The notes under the pieces were generated by a model. That model saw only the letters and a list, made by a program, of their open reading frames with translations, was not told where the DNA came from and ran no database searches. Source: Metellina segmentata (lineage: Eukaryota; Arthropoda; Arachnida; Araneae; Tetragnathidae). Taken from it: 64,000 nucleotides of DNA. Positions 44,970-55,437 of the stretch are shown piece by piece. The first letter of the stretch is position 1; each line of letters begins with the position of its first letter. The DNA is taken from NCBI GenBank assembly GCA_947359465.1, contig OX375872.1:10610137-10674136 (forward strand), written 5' to 3'. The position numbers were made by a program, and so were the translations under genes.

Positions 44970-45021
44970 AAAGAGAGCTTTCTTTACTTCCCCCTCAAGT
45001 GAAATAAAGAAAGCTCTCTTT
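44970..45021. repeat. 17-bp perfect hairpin
   Basis: Arms AAAGAGAGCTTTCTTTA (44970-44986) and TAAAGAAAGCTCTCTTT (45005-45021) are exact complements across an 18-base loop. Not within a recognised TIR. Confidence 0.85.
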
Positions 45022-45044
45022 GTTGGAAGTGGAACGGAACCGGA

Positions 45045-45300
45045 GGGTTGAGAGTTCGAATCAGACCAAAGAACGTCGTGTACAAGAGGAGCTGATGCAC
45101 GTTAAATCTGTCGCGACCTCAAATGTTCTCACGTTGGCGTGGTGTGTAAGTTTGGAGAGTAGGGTGACAGCTCATGTGTGACCTCGTCATCCGCCCGTGG
45201 TTCAAATCGACGATGCGTTGTCCTTGGATTGATTCCACACCGTCGTCAATTGCCCGTTGTGTTACTTCAGTAGCACGTTAATTAACTACCTCCCACTCTT
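45045..45300 (+). repeat. SINE-A copy with alternative head
   Basis: Starts near AACCGGAGGGTTGAGAGTTC (B-box-like GAGTTCGAATC), then AAAGAACGTCGTGTACAAGA, GTAAGTTTGGAGAGTAGGGT and CCACACCGTCGTCAATTGCC, ending AGCACGTTAATTAACTACC. The head differs from the 23228 copy but resembles those at 54885 and 60050. Confidence 0.75.
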
Positions 45301-45314
45301 TAGTTTAACAATTC

Positions 45315-45390
45315 ACTTTGTCCTGTGTTCAGCGCCGCTTATCCAAATATTGCCCCCCTTACGCCAAAAAAAACCCAAACCAACCTACCA
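45315..45390 (-). repeat. SINE-B fragment
   Basis: TTGTCCTGTGTTCAGCGCCG, CTTATCCAAATATTGCCCCC and CCAAACCAACC. Confidence 0.5.
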
Positions 45391-45883
45391 TCCGAAGTAA
45401 AGCTAATAAGTCGTAAAGAGATAATTCGGGCTATACAAACCTTTATTATTGTGGTCGTTTGATTTATGAGTACATATAGAACTCCTTATTTTTTCATACC
45501 ACATCTTTTTAAGTCTGGATTAAGCCAAACTGCTTTCCTACGACTCGAAAGAAACAAGATTTTTGCAGTTTCCTTTATTGTCTCTTATCGTTAAAATAGC
45601 ATATGTGTTTCTTTTTATTGACGCTACAAAAAGCAGCATATTCACTTGTTATGTCTAACGAAATGACAAATATACAATGTGGATCGTTTGGTGCCTTTTT
45701 ATTGGATGAACCAATCACACCGAAATTCAGGTGGATGTATACAGCTAATCATAAAATACGTTTAAAATCTGACCTACTACAAAAAAGTATCATTCCTTTG
45801 TCATACAAGTCTAAAAAAGTGTTAACATTTGTGGAAATACACGTGCTTATAGAATGTTTACGCTATCTGGAGACTAGACATTA

Positions 45884-46290
45884 GGGTGGAGCGAAAAACA
45901 CGAATTTCGGAAATTGAAAACGCCTATGGTGGGAATAGTTGGGAACTACCCCATGCTTATTAATAATACAAAATATGAGCTAAATCAATTAATATCTTCA
46001 GGTGACAAAATCACTTTGAAATTTCGAAATTTTGACAAATTTTTCACAAAAATAATAATAACGCTTTTAAAAAAATTTAATGCACCTTATTTAAAGCCAT
46101 GGGTGAGTAAAATAAACTTCCCTGCGTCTAAAAAAAGATTTTGCGCCAAACATTATCCCGGAAAATAAAAAATTTCCTCTTTTTTTTAGACCGCCATCAC
46201 ACGCGTCTCCACTCCTCTCAATACACCCATCATTGCGACCACGCGTTTACACGGGCGCTTCCCCTTGCAGCTCTTCGCTGTTTTTTGCAT
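45884..46290 (+). repeat. left terminal inverted repeat of the 45884 transposon
   Basis: Pairs with 50830-51191. Similarity is highest in the outer 130 bp (over 90 percent by eye) and falls inward. The open frame at 45914-46168 is TIR sequence. Confidence 0.88.
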
Positions 46291-47907
46291 TATGAAAACA
46301 ACCCAGAACTCAGCATGGGGAGGTGGCTGCATATCGAATTCCAGCCCCCCCCCCTAAAAATTTCAATTTAAGTTGCTAGCTTACCTTAAAAAATTAAGTT
46401 GAAGTTACTGGCAAGTGGTTTAGCTTAAAAGTGGTTGATATTGGCTTTTAGTTTCAAATCTGGGTAAAGCAAGTCTAGAAGCAATTCTTGACCGAATAAA
46501 TCCATATCGTGCCTCTGTACCATATGCTTCAGTTACTAATTTAACGCAACGTTCTACTGCTTGTAAATGACATGGAAAGTTAAACATGTTACTATTGGTT
46601 GGAACGTCTAGAATCATAGAATTGAGTTGATCATCAGAAAGAGATACTGAAAGTGGTGGTTCTGTAATGGAATCTAATTGCTATTCAATTAGATTTATGT
46701 AAACGTCTGCTTCGAAGTTTAACTTGGGAATTTTAAACTCTCGAATATTCTTTTCAACTTTATTTTTTTTTTGTCTTAATTTTAAATTCTTCTAAGGCTC
46801 AATTCTCTGACGTGTTTTCGATCATCAGCTAACATTGCCAAAATAATATTTTCTGGATGGGCATAATAAGCATTTCTTTGCAAAGTTATATCGACTATAA
46901 TTTTTATATCCTCAGGCAAAAATCTCGATTTATTTAAAATATGGTAAAAATGAAGACTCCAGTACCAACATGATGACTGACTTTTAATTTTAAACCACAC
47001 ATATGAGTGTACCTTCACAACATACTCTGTCAATATTTTCAAGTTATGGGTTGGATCTTCTCTTGAAACGTATAGCCTTAAAATTCTATTTGTCGTCGTT
47101 TACCATCTGGAATGACTAAATTTTCCTGGATCTTTTTGTGACAAGCTTAATGGAATATATTAATTTGATATACCTGTGCACATTTCGTAAAGGTATCGTT
47201 GATCAGTGCTAAGATGCTCTAGAACAATATCTGGCAAAGTTACTGCTATCTTTTCAAAGTTTGTTCAAGGCAATTTTTCACAAGACTTTAACATTTTTTC
47301 AATTTCTCCGTTGTATCCTTTTGGTCCAGTGGTTTTCCCGTAAATGTAGCTGGGTAGCTCATTTGTATGTAATCAACAAATAAACCAATGCACAGGACGT
47401 CCTAAAAAGAGCTCGATATGTCGAATAACTCCATTTTTTAAACATGTATGTACCATCACAACCAATAACTTGCATCTTAGAAAAATCGATATTTTTCTCC
47501 AAAAAAGTTAAAATACTTGTTTTAATATTTTGATAAGAGTCAGTTGTAGGATAAACACGTCCCATATATTTTGATCCTGGTTCTTGTATTAGAACGATAT
47601 GTTCTTCTGTTACCGTCTTTCTAGAAATCCTTTCTCTTTCTTTAATCATTACTAAAGTTTAATCCTTTCGCTCATCAAAGTATATTCCATATTCTGATAA
47701 AGAGGTAGTTTCCTCATTTTTCCTTTTCAAGTAGCTGCGGGTCTTTGTCCTTTCTCTTCTAAATTCACTACGATCAACTATGTTTGAAGAATCATCCTTG
47801 GAAATTTTTCCCATATCCTTCAAAGCAGCATTTATTATAATTGCTACCGATCTATCGGAAACACCAGTTCTGTCACAAGTCTGAGCTACATTTGGAAATT
47901 TAGTTCT

Positions 47908-49572
47908 CAGGGTGTAAAAAAATCATGATTAAAAAAAAAATCATGATTTAAATCGGATTTAGTTGATTTAAATCAAAAATCGTTTTTTATTTAAATTTCT
48001 GTAGGGCCTATAAATTTGCTAAATAAAACATTGAGTTTCTGACATGACAAGTAAACTAATATTTATTTAAGTAAACAATCGGAATTTGTGATATGATAAA
48101 TTAATATTTATTTTACTAAATATCATTGTATTACATGATATTTAGTAAACATTGTATAACATGGTAATACATTTAAAAAATGAATTTTCAAAACAAGAGC
48201 AAAAGATAAAACATTTGTTTAACTTTAAAACACAAGTTGACATCCTACATGGTTTTTCTTGAGTAAATTAACATCATCATGTTAACAAATGTATCAGTAA
48301 GTGTAAGTGAGACCTAAATTAGTCTGATTAAATAAATATTTGTTATGGGTCACTACTCTTAAAGTGAAAAGTGACTGTTTCAGGGTGCATTTTGCAAAAT
48401 AAAAGATGTTCATAGTGTTTAAACTTTCATCCTTTCAAATAGAAAGCTCAGTTGAATTTTTTTTAAATTATTAATTACATTAATTGTGTTATTTTGTATT
48501 TATGTCTCAATTAAAAAAAAAGTAGTTGAAAAATCACTATAGCTAAGCCATTGGTCAATCAATTAAAGGGGTAACAAGTAGTTTAGGCCTACTTTGTGGG
48601 GATTTTCTTTGGCTGTAGTGACATTTACGTAGATGTAGGCCTACTGCTTTATTGTTTGTAACATAAAATAATGCATGAACATTGTAAAAACTTTCAAACA
48701 GATGTCAACTTATTTTTTACTTTACTGTTTGGCAGAATCCCTGACTCAACACTCAACAGATTACTTAGTCCATAGACACCTCAGATTATTTGCAAGTGTC
48801 CAGTGCCAAACATTTTTTTTAAAAGCTCATCAGTACGAGGTGTAGCCATTAGTGCTGAAATCACCATGAGTTAAGAATATAATCTTGCCGTTATATAAGG
48901 GTTTAGTAAGACCACGTCTAGAATATGCTGTACAATTATGGACTCCATATATGAGAAAGGATATAGAATTAATTGAAAGGGTTCAGCACAGAGCTACAAA
49001 AATAATAAAGGGGATAGCAAATCTCGACTACAATAAACGTTTAAGTAAACTAAACATGTATACACTGGAAAGAAGGAGAGGGGATTTGATTCAGCTTTTC
49101 AAGTTGGTAAAACAAGGGGACACAGAGGGCTTAAACTTCAATAGGGACAATAGAACAAGGGGGGCATGGGTATAAATTGAATGACACATTTTAATCGGGA
49201 TTTAAGGAAAAACTACTACTTTAATAGGGTAATAGACAGTTGGAACGCGTTGTCGGAGAATATAGTTAATTCAAAGGGAGTGTACGAATTTAAGATACAA
49301 TTGGATAGTCAGTGGGAATTGGGGAGTTCATAAACAAAGGACCAGCCTTGTTGGGCTTGAGCCTGTAGCTGGTCGTCAATATTTGTATTTGAGTGCAGAA
49401 AGTTCAAAGCATTTGACAAATTCTGTGATTTTTCTAGGGTGTATTTACTTAGTTATAAAAAATGTAAGATTGGTTGTGATTTAAATCAATGATTTTTTTA
49501 AAAAAATAATTTGATTAAAATCATGATTTTAATCGTTGATTTAAATCAAGTGATTTAAATCTTGACACCCTG
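47908..49572. mobile_element. hAT-type element with perfect 8-bp duplication
   Basis: TTAGTTCT stands at 47900-47907 and 49573-49580. Ends CAGGGTGTaaa and, inward from the right, CAGGGTGTcaa. Subterminal regions repeat GATTTAAATC and AATCATGATT on both sides, a hAT habit. Its interior is AT-rich with no transposase and holds a CR1-like LINE fragment. It interrupts the minus-strand gene of the surrounding transposon. Confidence 0.93.
48869..49397 (+). pseudogene. second CR1-like LINE copy, 3' fragment
   Basis: Opposite orientation to the 30062 copy. Codes NIILPLYKGLVRPRLEYAVQ, IERVQHRATKIIKGIANLDY and NMYTLERRRGDLIQLFKLVK, then an inserted G in AACAAGGGGGGCATGG shifts the frame. The 3' end GAGCCTGTAGCTGGTCGTCA with ATATTTGTATTTG is shared. 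Severe 5' truncation is usual for LINE insertions. Confidence 0.92.
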
Positions 49573-49635
49573 TTAGTTCTCGTTTGTGAAGTTGAAGAAG
49601 AATCATTATCAATGATTGTGTTTATAGTGTCATTA

Positions 49636-49899
49636 AGCCGACCATCCGGTCTAGTGGTCAAGGTGTTGGTCTCTGGATCGGAAGGTTCCTGGTTCGAATC
49701 CGAGGTTAGGGCATGGATGTAAATTGTACTCTCCTTTGTTAGGGACAATGATGGTCCACCCACTGGGTGCCCCTTCACAAGTGACCATCACTTCTGGCCT
49801 TGTATAAGGCTAAAATGACCTCGGTCAACTCTGTACTTTGTATTGTATTGTATATGTATTTGTCTTCGCAATTGTACTGCCTTGCCATTGGGAAAAAAA
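49636..49899 (+). repeat. SINE-C (264 bp), tRNA-like head, perfect 12-bp target duplication
   Basis: ATAGTGTCATTA stands at 49624-49635 and 49900-49911. The head (CCGGTCTAGTGGTCAAGGTG, GGATCGGAAGGTTCCTGGTT and B box GGTTCGAATCC) is nearly that of SINE-A. The body (GATGGTCCACCCACTGGGTG, TTCTGGCCTTGTATAAGGCT, TTTGTATTGTATTGTATATG) is unrelated. Confidence 0.92.
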
Positions 49900-50829
49900 A
49901 TAGTGTCATTAGAATTCTTAAATTGAAACTCAAAGTAACTCCGTAATAGAGGGCGAGAGTATTTTGGATTGTTTTCCTTTACAATCTTTGAGCTGAACGT
50001 TATGGCTCTCTGCTTCTCTTTCTTTGCGCTGCAATCTTTTCTTCAGTCATTCTGCTGGTTTTAATGTCAACATTTCCAATGACCATTTTTCGAAATGTCC
50101 TTTGATCTGTTAAAAGATATCTTTCAACAGTAGGTACTTTCATTTTGAAAGTACAACTGAGAAAGTTCTTACATTTCCATATGCTAATATCAAATATATT
50201 TTTTTCTGCTGATTCCCTGAAAGACATAACCTTGTTCGAGAAATATAGTTTTCCAGTATTTTTTAATAGTTTCTTAATATTTCTATATGCTTTATGGTAT
50301 TTTTTCAGCATATATATTATTTGTTGGTTTGTTACAGTTCGAATCGAGCTTTTTAACCATAATCCTTTAAGCTCTTTAATTAAAATTGCTAGCATTCTAG
50401 TAATTAAACATACTAGCATCTCTTTTATAATATTTCTGTATGTAAAGATAATACTTCATAACATCTCCATATGTTGGAAGCATGTTAGTCTTCATTATTT
50501 CAGCCATTCCAAACACGGGACATACATCTACTGATCGTGTCCTAGGCATTTCGACTAATTCACAGAACCGTGTATCCTTAACAAACAAAACAAACCAAAC
50601 CCAAACAAAACTGAAATTAAAGATTAAAATTCTATATAAAAAATATCTATAAGTAAAAATGACCATAAAATTCGCACCAAGAAACGAAAGCGAATCAATT
50701 TGAACAAAGGACTTAGTTTTCCTCGATAGACTAGATCGGTAGGGCATTTGCAGGAGCATACACCTACTAGATATTTACAAAAAAGAAACCCAGACACTTC
50801 CACTGCATGTGGTGAAATACACGAGTTAT

Positions 50830-51191
50830 TTACCCCTTATAAACAAGCGAAGAAAGGGAAGCGTCCGTGCACCCTAACAGCGAGGAACACAATGATGAGT
50901 CTATTGAGAGGAGTGGAGACGTGCGTGATATAGTGCTCTAAAAAAAGGGGAATTTTTTTAATTTCCGGGATAATGTTAGGTGTAAAACATTTTTTTACAA
51001 GCAGGGAAGTTCATTTGACCTTTTTAAATGCATTATTATTGTTTTTGTGAAGAAATTTCAAAGTGATTTTGGCACTTGAAGATATTAATTGATTTAGCTC
51101 ATATTTTGTATTATTAATAAGCATGGTAGTCCCCAACTATTCCCACCATAGGCGTTTTCAATTTCCGAAATTCGTGTTTTTAACTCCACCC
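50830..51191 (-). repeat. right terminal inverted repeat of the 45884 transposon
   Basis: Inverted partner of 45884-46290. The plus-strand end reads ACACGAATTTCG in complement, then CTCCACCC and TA. Confidence 0.88.
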
Positions 51192-51339
51192 TACTAGATA
51201 TGACTGTTTGGCCCAAACACTAAAATAGATTCAAAATTTTCAACAGTTTAAATTGTGTCTTTTGTGGAGGTAGTGACCAAATGAAATCCACCCACCGTGT
51301 GGTAATCCCAAAATTGTCGGGAAGATAGGTAGATAGGTA

Positions 51340-51900
51340 TTTAAATTAACGTCGCACTGGAGCAACACAACGGGGTATCAAAAATTGCCAGGAGGCATTT
51401 TTCGAAGTTATTGGAAGGTAAGAGATCTACTTCAAAGTCCACAAGTTGATAACCTTATATTTATTTGTTTCTTTTATCTTGTTTTGATGTTTTGTCTCTT
51501 TGTCTCCATGTTTTGTGATGCTTATCACTGAATGAATGCATTTCAAACGTGCTTCTGCTAAAAAAAACATATTAATCCCTCAAAACGGAAAGTCTAAATT
51601 GACACAAACGTCATTGTATGAATACTTTTACATTGTTTCATCCTTCGTGCTTTTTCGTACTTTTCAGTTCGAAACTCGTCCAACGAAAACCGTCGTGTAC
51701 ACGGAGGCTGTTGTCTGTCGTGGCTTTAAATTGCCTCACGTTGGCATGGTGTGGAGTTTGGAAAGTGGGGTTCCAGCTCAAGTTTTGACCTCGTCATCTC
51801 ACCTTGGATCAAGATCTAGTCAATTTTCTTCAAATGACCTCGTCCATCACGATCTTGTCAGTTCTGCTAATGACCTCAAAACAACCAACCACAAGGAGGG
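51340..51900. repeat. SINE-A pieces and a reverse TTAA-MITE fragment
   Basis: 51340-51375 is a minus SINE-A end (GGTATTTAAATTAACGTCGC, ACTGGAGCAACACAACGGG). 51680-51795 is a plus SINE-A body (GTCGTGTACACGGAGGCTGT, CCTCACGTTGGCATGGTGTG). 51795-51900 is a reverse TTAA-MITE piece (GGATCAAGATCTAGTC, CCATCACGATCTTGTCAG) ending ACCACAAGGAGGG next to TTAA (51901-51904). The 122-codon frame across them is not a gene. Confidence 0.7.
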
Positions 51901-51939
51901 TTAAAAGGAATACTTTTACATTGTTTCGCGTTTTATCAA

Positions 51940-53310
51940 TTGTACTTTTTCAGGGGACTAAATGGGCCCACAATTATGGAAAAGTGTTGACCGAATTTTT
52001 ACGATATGCTTTCTCATCACTCTCTTGACCACACAAAAAAAATTGACACGAATGTCACAAAACAAAAAAAGTATTGCGTGTTTTATCAATTCACACGAAC
52101 AAACTTTTAAAAAGGTAAAGCTGTATACTTGCCAACTTTTCTCGAAACTTATTTTTCCTGATTTCTATTACACTTTCAGAACCTATATGAGCTATTAGGT
52201 TCTTTGCCAATGTTGATCCCTCGACAACGCGAAAAACAAATCAAGTTGAATGTCAAAAAATGAATAATTCTAGCATTTTGAGCAATTTATCAATACGGAA
52301 CCCTTTCAACCGTAAGTCAAAATCTATAAAATCTCCAATTTTAATATTTTTATTACAGAAAATGACCAAACCATTGTCACCTCAAATCTCTTAAAATGTT
52401 TTATTCCATACAGTGCTAAACGAATATTTAAAATATCCCTACCATCACTCTCTTGACAACACAAAAACACTTTGGCAAAGCCTATATTTTTTCTGATTTA
52501 CACTGTCATAACCTAAATGAGCGATTTGATACTTTGCCCTTGACAACACGAAAAACCAAGTGACACGGGCGTCTTTAAAACGAATAATTCGAATATTTAG
52601 ATCATTTATCAATTCAGAACACTTTCAACCGAAAGTCGAAATCCCGAAAGTCTCCTGTTATCTTTTACTTTCCTATTACAGAAAATGACTACCACTGCCA
52701 CTCTCTTAAAATGTTTACTTTCATGCCATACAGTATTAACCGAATGTTCACTATATTCCCGTCTTTAGTCTCTCGACAACACACACAAAAAAAAATCGAC
52801 ATACAGATGAATAGTGTCATAATAATTACATTATTACGTGTTTTATCAGTTGGTAAGTACACATTTTTCAATACGTGAAAATCTCTAACTGTTCAAAAAA
52901 TATAATTTTTTTCCTCCTTCTACATGGAAAATATCTTAACATTTGTCACGCAATCTCTTTCAATGTTTATTTCCAAACAGTGTGTTAATTTTCAATTAGT
53001 CTGATTTGATACTGCAATACAATATAGGATATTTGTAAAAATTGACATTTTCTGAGGATGTCTATCTACAATTCCAAGTTAATGTCCATTAATATCTCAC
53101 TGCACCCAACAAATTGGAATAGAATTTCATTTAAAAGGAATTATTCTGACATATATTTACTCAATCGATTGGTAAGAATACACTTTTCCACAAGTCGAAA
53201 AGGGGGGGTACTTACTAATATTTTGCGGCACCTCGATTTTTCTTATTCCTATCCCCACTGCTTTCAGCACCTAAATGAGCGATTAGGTCTGACTCTCATC
53301 GTGATTTTAT
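51940..53310 (+). repeat. tandem array, about 325 bp x 4, diverged
   Basis: Anchors recur at a regular distance: TACAGAAAATGACYA at 52357 and 52677; CTCTTGACAACACAAAAA-type at 52022, 52452 and 52768; CACTGTCATAACCTAAATGA-type at 52168, 52507 and 53260. AT-rich, non-coding. Confidence 0.7.
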
Positions 53311-53319
53311 GAGATCGTC

Positions 53320-53825
53320 AAATCTCATTCGATTGTATGTTCAGCTGAAAGCGTCTGCTTCTCGAGCCATTCTTGGGCAAGTTCATTTGTTTCGATTCTG
53401 CCTTGTGGAAGTCCACTTATGTCCATCTGGGTTCACAGTGAACCTTCAGGAATTGGGTGAGTGAACCTGAATACTGAATTCTGTTCGCTTGGCTTGGAAA
53501 AACAGCAGCGACGTATCAAGGATTTTATTTCGGTTTGGTTTGTCACTACTGTCATTCTATATAGTGCTTTTATCAATCACAGTGTTTATATCATCCATTA
53601 TTTCCATACATTTTTATACTGTACGTCATGTTGTTGATGAGCATATTTTTAACCATAGAATTCCATCTCTCATACTATTTCAATTAATAATTTATATGTT
53701 ATATCTTTCCACGGACCCTTTTTTTATATTAATTACCTCATTTCACAAATCATGCAATAAATTTTGTGTTATGTTGCGCAAGACTTGTATCTACCTTTTT
53801 TTATTACTTTTTTACATTTATTTTT
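53320..53825. other. no gene recognised
   Basis: A plus frame at 53489-53854 is rich in Ile, Phe and Leu because of local T content. I see no membrane-protein family in it. Confidence 0.4.
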
Positions 53826-53829
53826 ATCT

Positions 53830-54025
53830 TGCGTTTGGTGTAGATGAATTGTAGTTGTCCGCTCTTGGACCTTGCGCCATAAAATCCCAATGTGCAATCC
53901 CCAATCCACTATTGTCATACAAAACAAGAGCCATAGACAAGGATCTACATTTCATTTCGGTGGAGTTTTTTGGTTTAATGGCGCAAGGTCCAGAAGCGGA
54001 CAAGCTGCGCCAAACACAAGATGTA
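53830..54025. repeat. inverted pair of SINE-B fragments
   Basis: Minus copy CTTGCGTTTGGTGTAGATGA with GTCCGCTCTTGGACCTTGCG (53828-53890) faces plus copy GGTTTAATGGCGCAAGGTCC, AGAAGCGGACAAGCTGCGCC (53970-54025). They could form a stem of about 50 bp with an 80-base loop. Confidence 0.65.
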
Positions 54026-54029
54026 ATAT

Positions 54030-54880
54030 AACCCAAAATAGAAGCATAAAGTATTCAAAAATTAACAGTCCAAGATAAAGATAAAAGGTCGATTTAAAAC
54101 ATGTCAAGTGTGTAGATGAGAAAAAAAAAATTTTAATAAACAGATCATAAAAACAAGACCACTATCGTCTGCAGCACTTCTTATAAAACTGAAGAATTTA
54201 CATAAAATTTTGAAGTGTGAAATTTAAAACATTGAAATTGAGGATTAAAAAGGGGTGGTAAACGTAGCAAGTGCCAAAACGCGGAGATGTTGGAAAATCG
54301 CAAAAAAACTGTTTTTGCAGAACGCAGGGACGTCCACACTAGCGACCTGTTTACACCCTCTTTTGAACTACTTTGAGGACTACCAGGCACTTTTCACGTT
54401 TAATAAATAATTTCTCATTTGACACTATAACGCGAAAAACGGTGTTTAAATTTTTTGGCACTTACATTGTTTACCACTTTCAATTATAAAAGAATATAAT
54501 AATATATATTGGAGTCATTTTGAACTTGAAAACACTATGATTTATACAAAACCAACTGAACGTAAGAACGCAAAAAGGTTTGAAAGGAATTTTCCCCAAT
54601 CCAATCTCCCAGATTTAAAATTATACTTTTAAAAAACCCGAGACGCTTATGATTAAAAACAGGACATACAAAAAAATATGAAAAACAGGAAAAGGTGTAG
54701 GATTATGAGTAGTGCACACTCTCCGAATTATATTTTGGTTGGGTGGTTTAATGGGAACTAATTTTATTTAGGAGTTGATTCGAAGTTGAAAAAGAATATT
54801 TAATGGAAAGTTCGACCGTATCTTTATTTTGAAAAGAACAGAGGAGCGTAGCTACTTCCGAACGGATGTTTCATTGAAAG
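54030..54880. other. no gene seen
   Basis: AT-rich, with A runs and stops in all frames. No repeat recognised. Confidence 0.4.
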
Positions 54881-54884
54881 AGCA

Positions 54885-55437
54885 AACAGCGGAGGATTGT
54901 GAGTTCAAAACTCGATGCAACCAAAGATCGTGAGCACGTCAAATCTGTCGTGGCCTCATATCAATTTATGCTGGTGTGGAAGTTTGGGGTGCCATCTCAT
55001 GTGTTGTTCGTGTCATCTGACCGTGGTTGGTTCAAAATTATATAGTTCTTTCCCTATGGGGTTGATCCCGGAATGTCGCCAATAAGTAGTGTTGCTCCAC
55101 TGCGACATTAATTAAAATATCTACCGAGGACAACACCACGTAATTTTGAATCATGGTCAGATGATGAGATTAACACCGGAGTTGGCGGCAAACTCTCCGA
55201 ACTTTTATACCACGTCAACGCGAAGACATTTGAAGCAACAACAGATTGAACGTTTTTGGCTGGACCAAGTTCCAAGCCCTGCTTTTCCTAATCCGTTGCT
55301 CTTCCAATTCGGCTATTGGTGCGGTATGCAAGTTCGGAGAGTGAGGTGCCTCGGATCTTTCTCTTCGACGGTTGATCCCATCCCCAATAGCCCGTTGTGT
55401 TGCTCCAGTGTGACGTTATTTAAAAGACCTACCTACA
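54885..55437. repeat. three SINE-A pieces, mixed orientation
   Basis: Plus 54885-55120 (GGAGGATTGTGAGTTC head, GTCAAATCTGTCGTGGCCTC, GTGGAAGTTTGGGGTGCCAT); minus 55125-55205 (CCGAGGACAACACCACGTAA, TGGTCAGATGATGAG); plus 55310-55437 (GCAAGTTCGGAGAGTGAGGT, CCCATCCCCAATAGCCCGTT, GCTCCAGTGTGACGTTA). The last one continues across the hAT insertion into the flanking tail. Confidence 0.75.

Larger units (their letters stand above)
46420..50549 (-). pseudogene. transposon-borne gene with GCDGT motif, decayed and split
   Basis: The N-terminus starts MPRTRSVDVCPVFGMAEIMK at 50549, then MKYYLYIQKYY. After a frameshift comes LKGLWLKSSIRTVTNQQIIY through KVPTVERYLLTDQRTFRKMV (50000-50350), a basic, helical region. 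After the SINE and hAT insertions come QEPGSKYMGRVYPTTDSYQN and MQVIGCDGT (47359-47649). A +1 shift gives NGVIRHIELFLGRPVHWFIC and LHTNELP, then TTGPKGYNGEIEKML, CEKLP and VTLPDIVLEHLSTDQRYLYE (about 47165-47440). The C-terminus holds SRFLPEDIKIIVDITLQRNA and HPENIILAMLADDRKHVREL (46782-47042). Total about 800 codons with several stops. From memory it matches a multi-copy uncharacterised arthropod protein family. The Asp of GCDGT could be the first residue of a DDE/RNase-H-like site (inference). Confidence 0.75.
45884..51191 (-). mobile_element. long-TIR DNA transposon of unassigned superfamily
   Basis: Both ends carry the same inverted sequence. From the left: GGGTGGAGCGAAAAACACGA, ATTTCGGAAATTGAAAACGC, CTATGGTGGGAATAGTTGGG. 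From the right: GGGTGGAGTTAAAAACACGA, then the same. The match continues, diverging, for about 400 bp on the left (to about 46290) and 360 bp on the right (from about 50830), including TCTTCARGTGNCAAAATCAC, CATTATCCCGGAAA and CGTCTCCACTCCTCTCAATA. TA borders both ends (45882-45883 and 51192-51193). Between the TIRs lies a single minus-strand gene remnant that starts and stops inside them, so it belongs to the element. Without the nested hAT and SINE the element would be about 3.4 kb. Confidence 0.9.

Noticed and set aside
45603..46371. Three consecutive plus-strand frames of 76-93 codons
   Set aside because: The last two lie in the left TIR of the transposon. The first shows no family feature or splice context.
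50145..50534. 129-codon plus-strand frame
   Set aside because: It is antisense to the conserved minus-strand gene remnant and lacks recognisable content.
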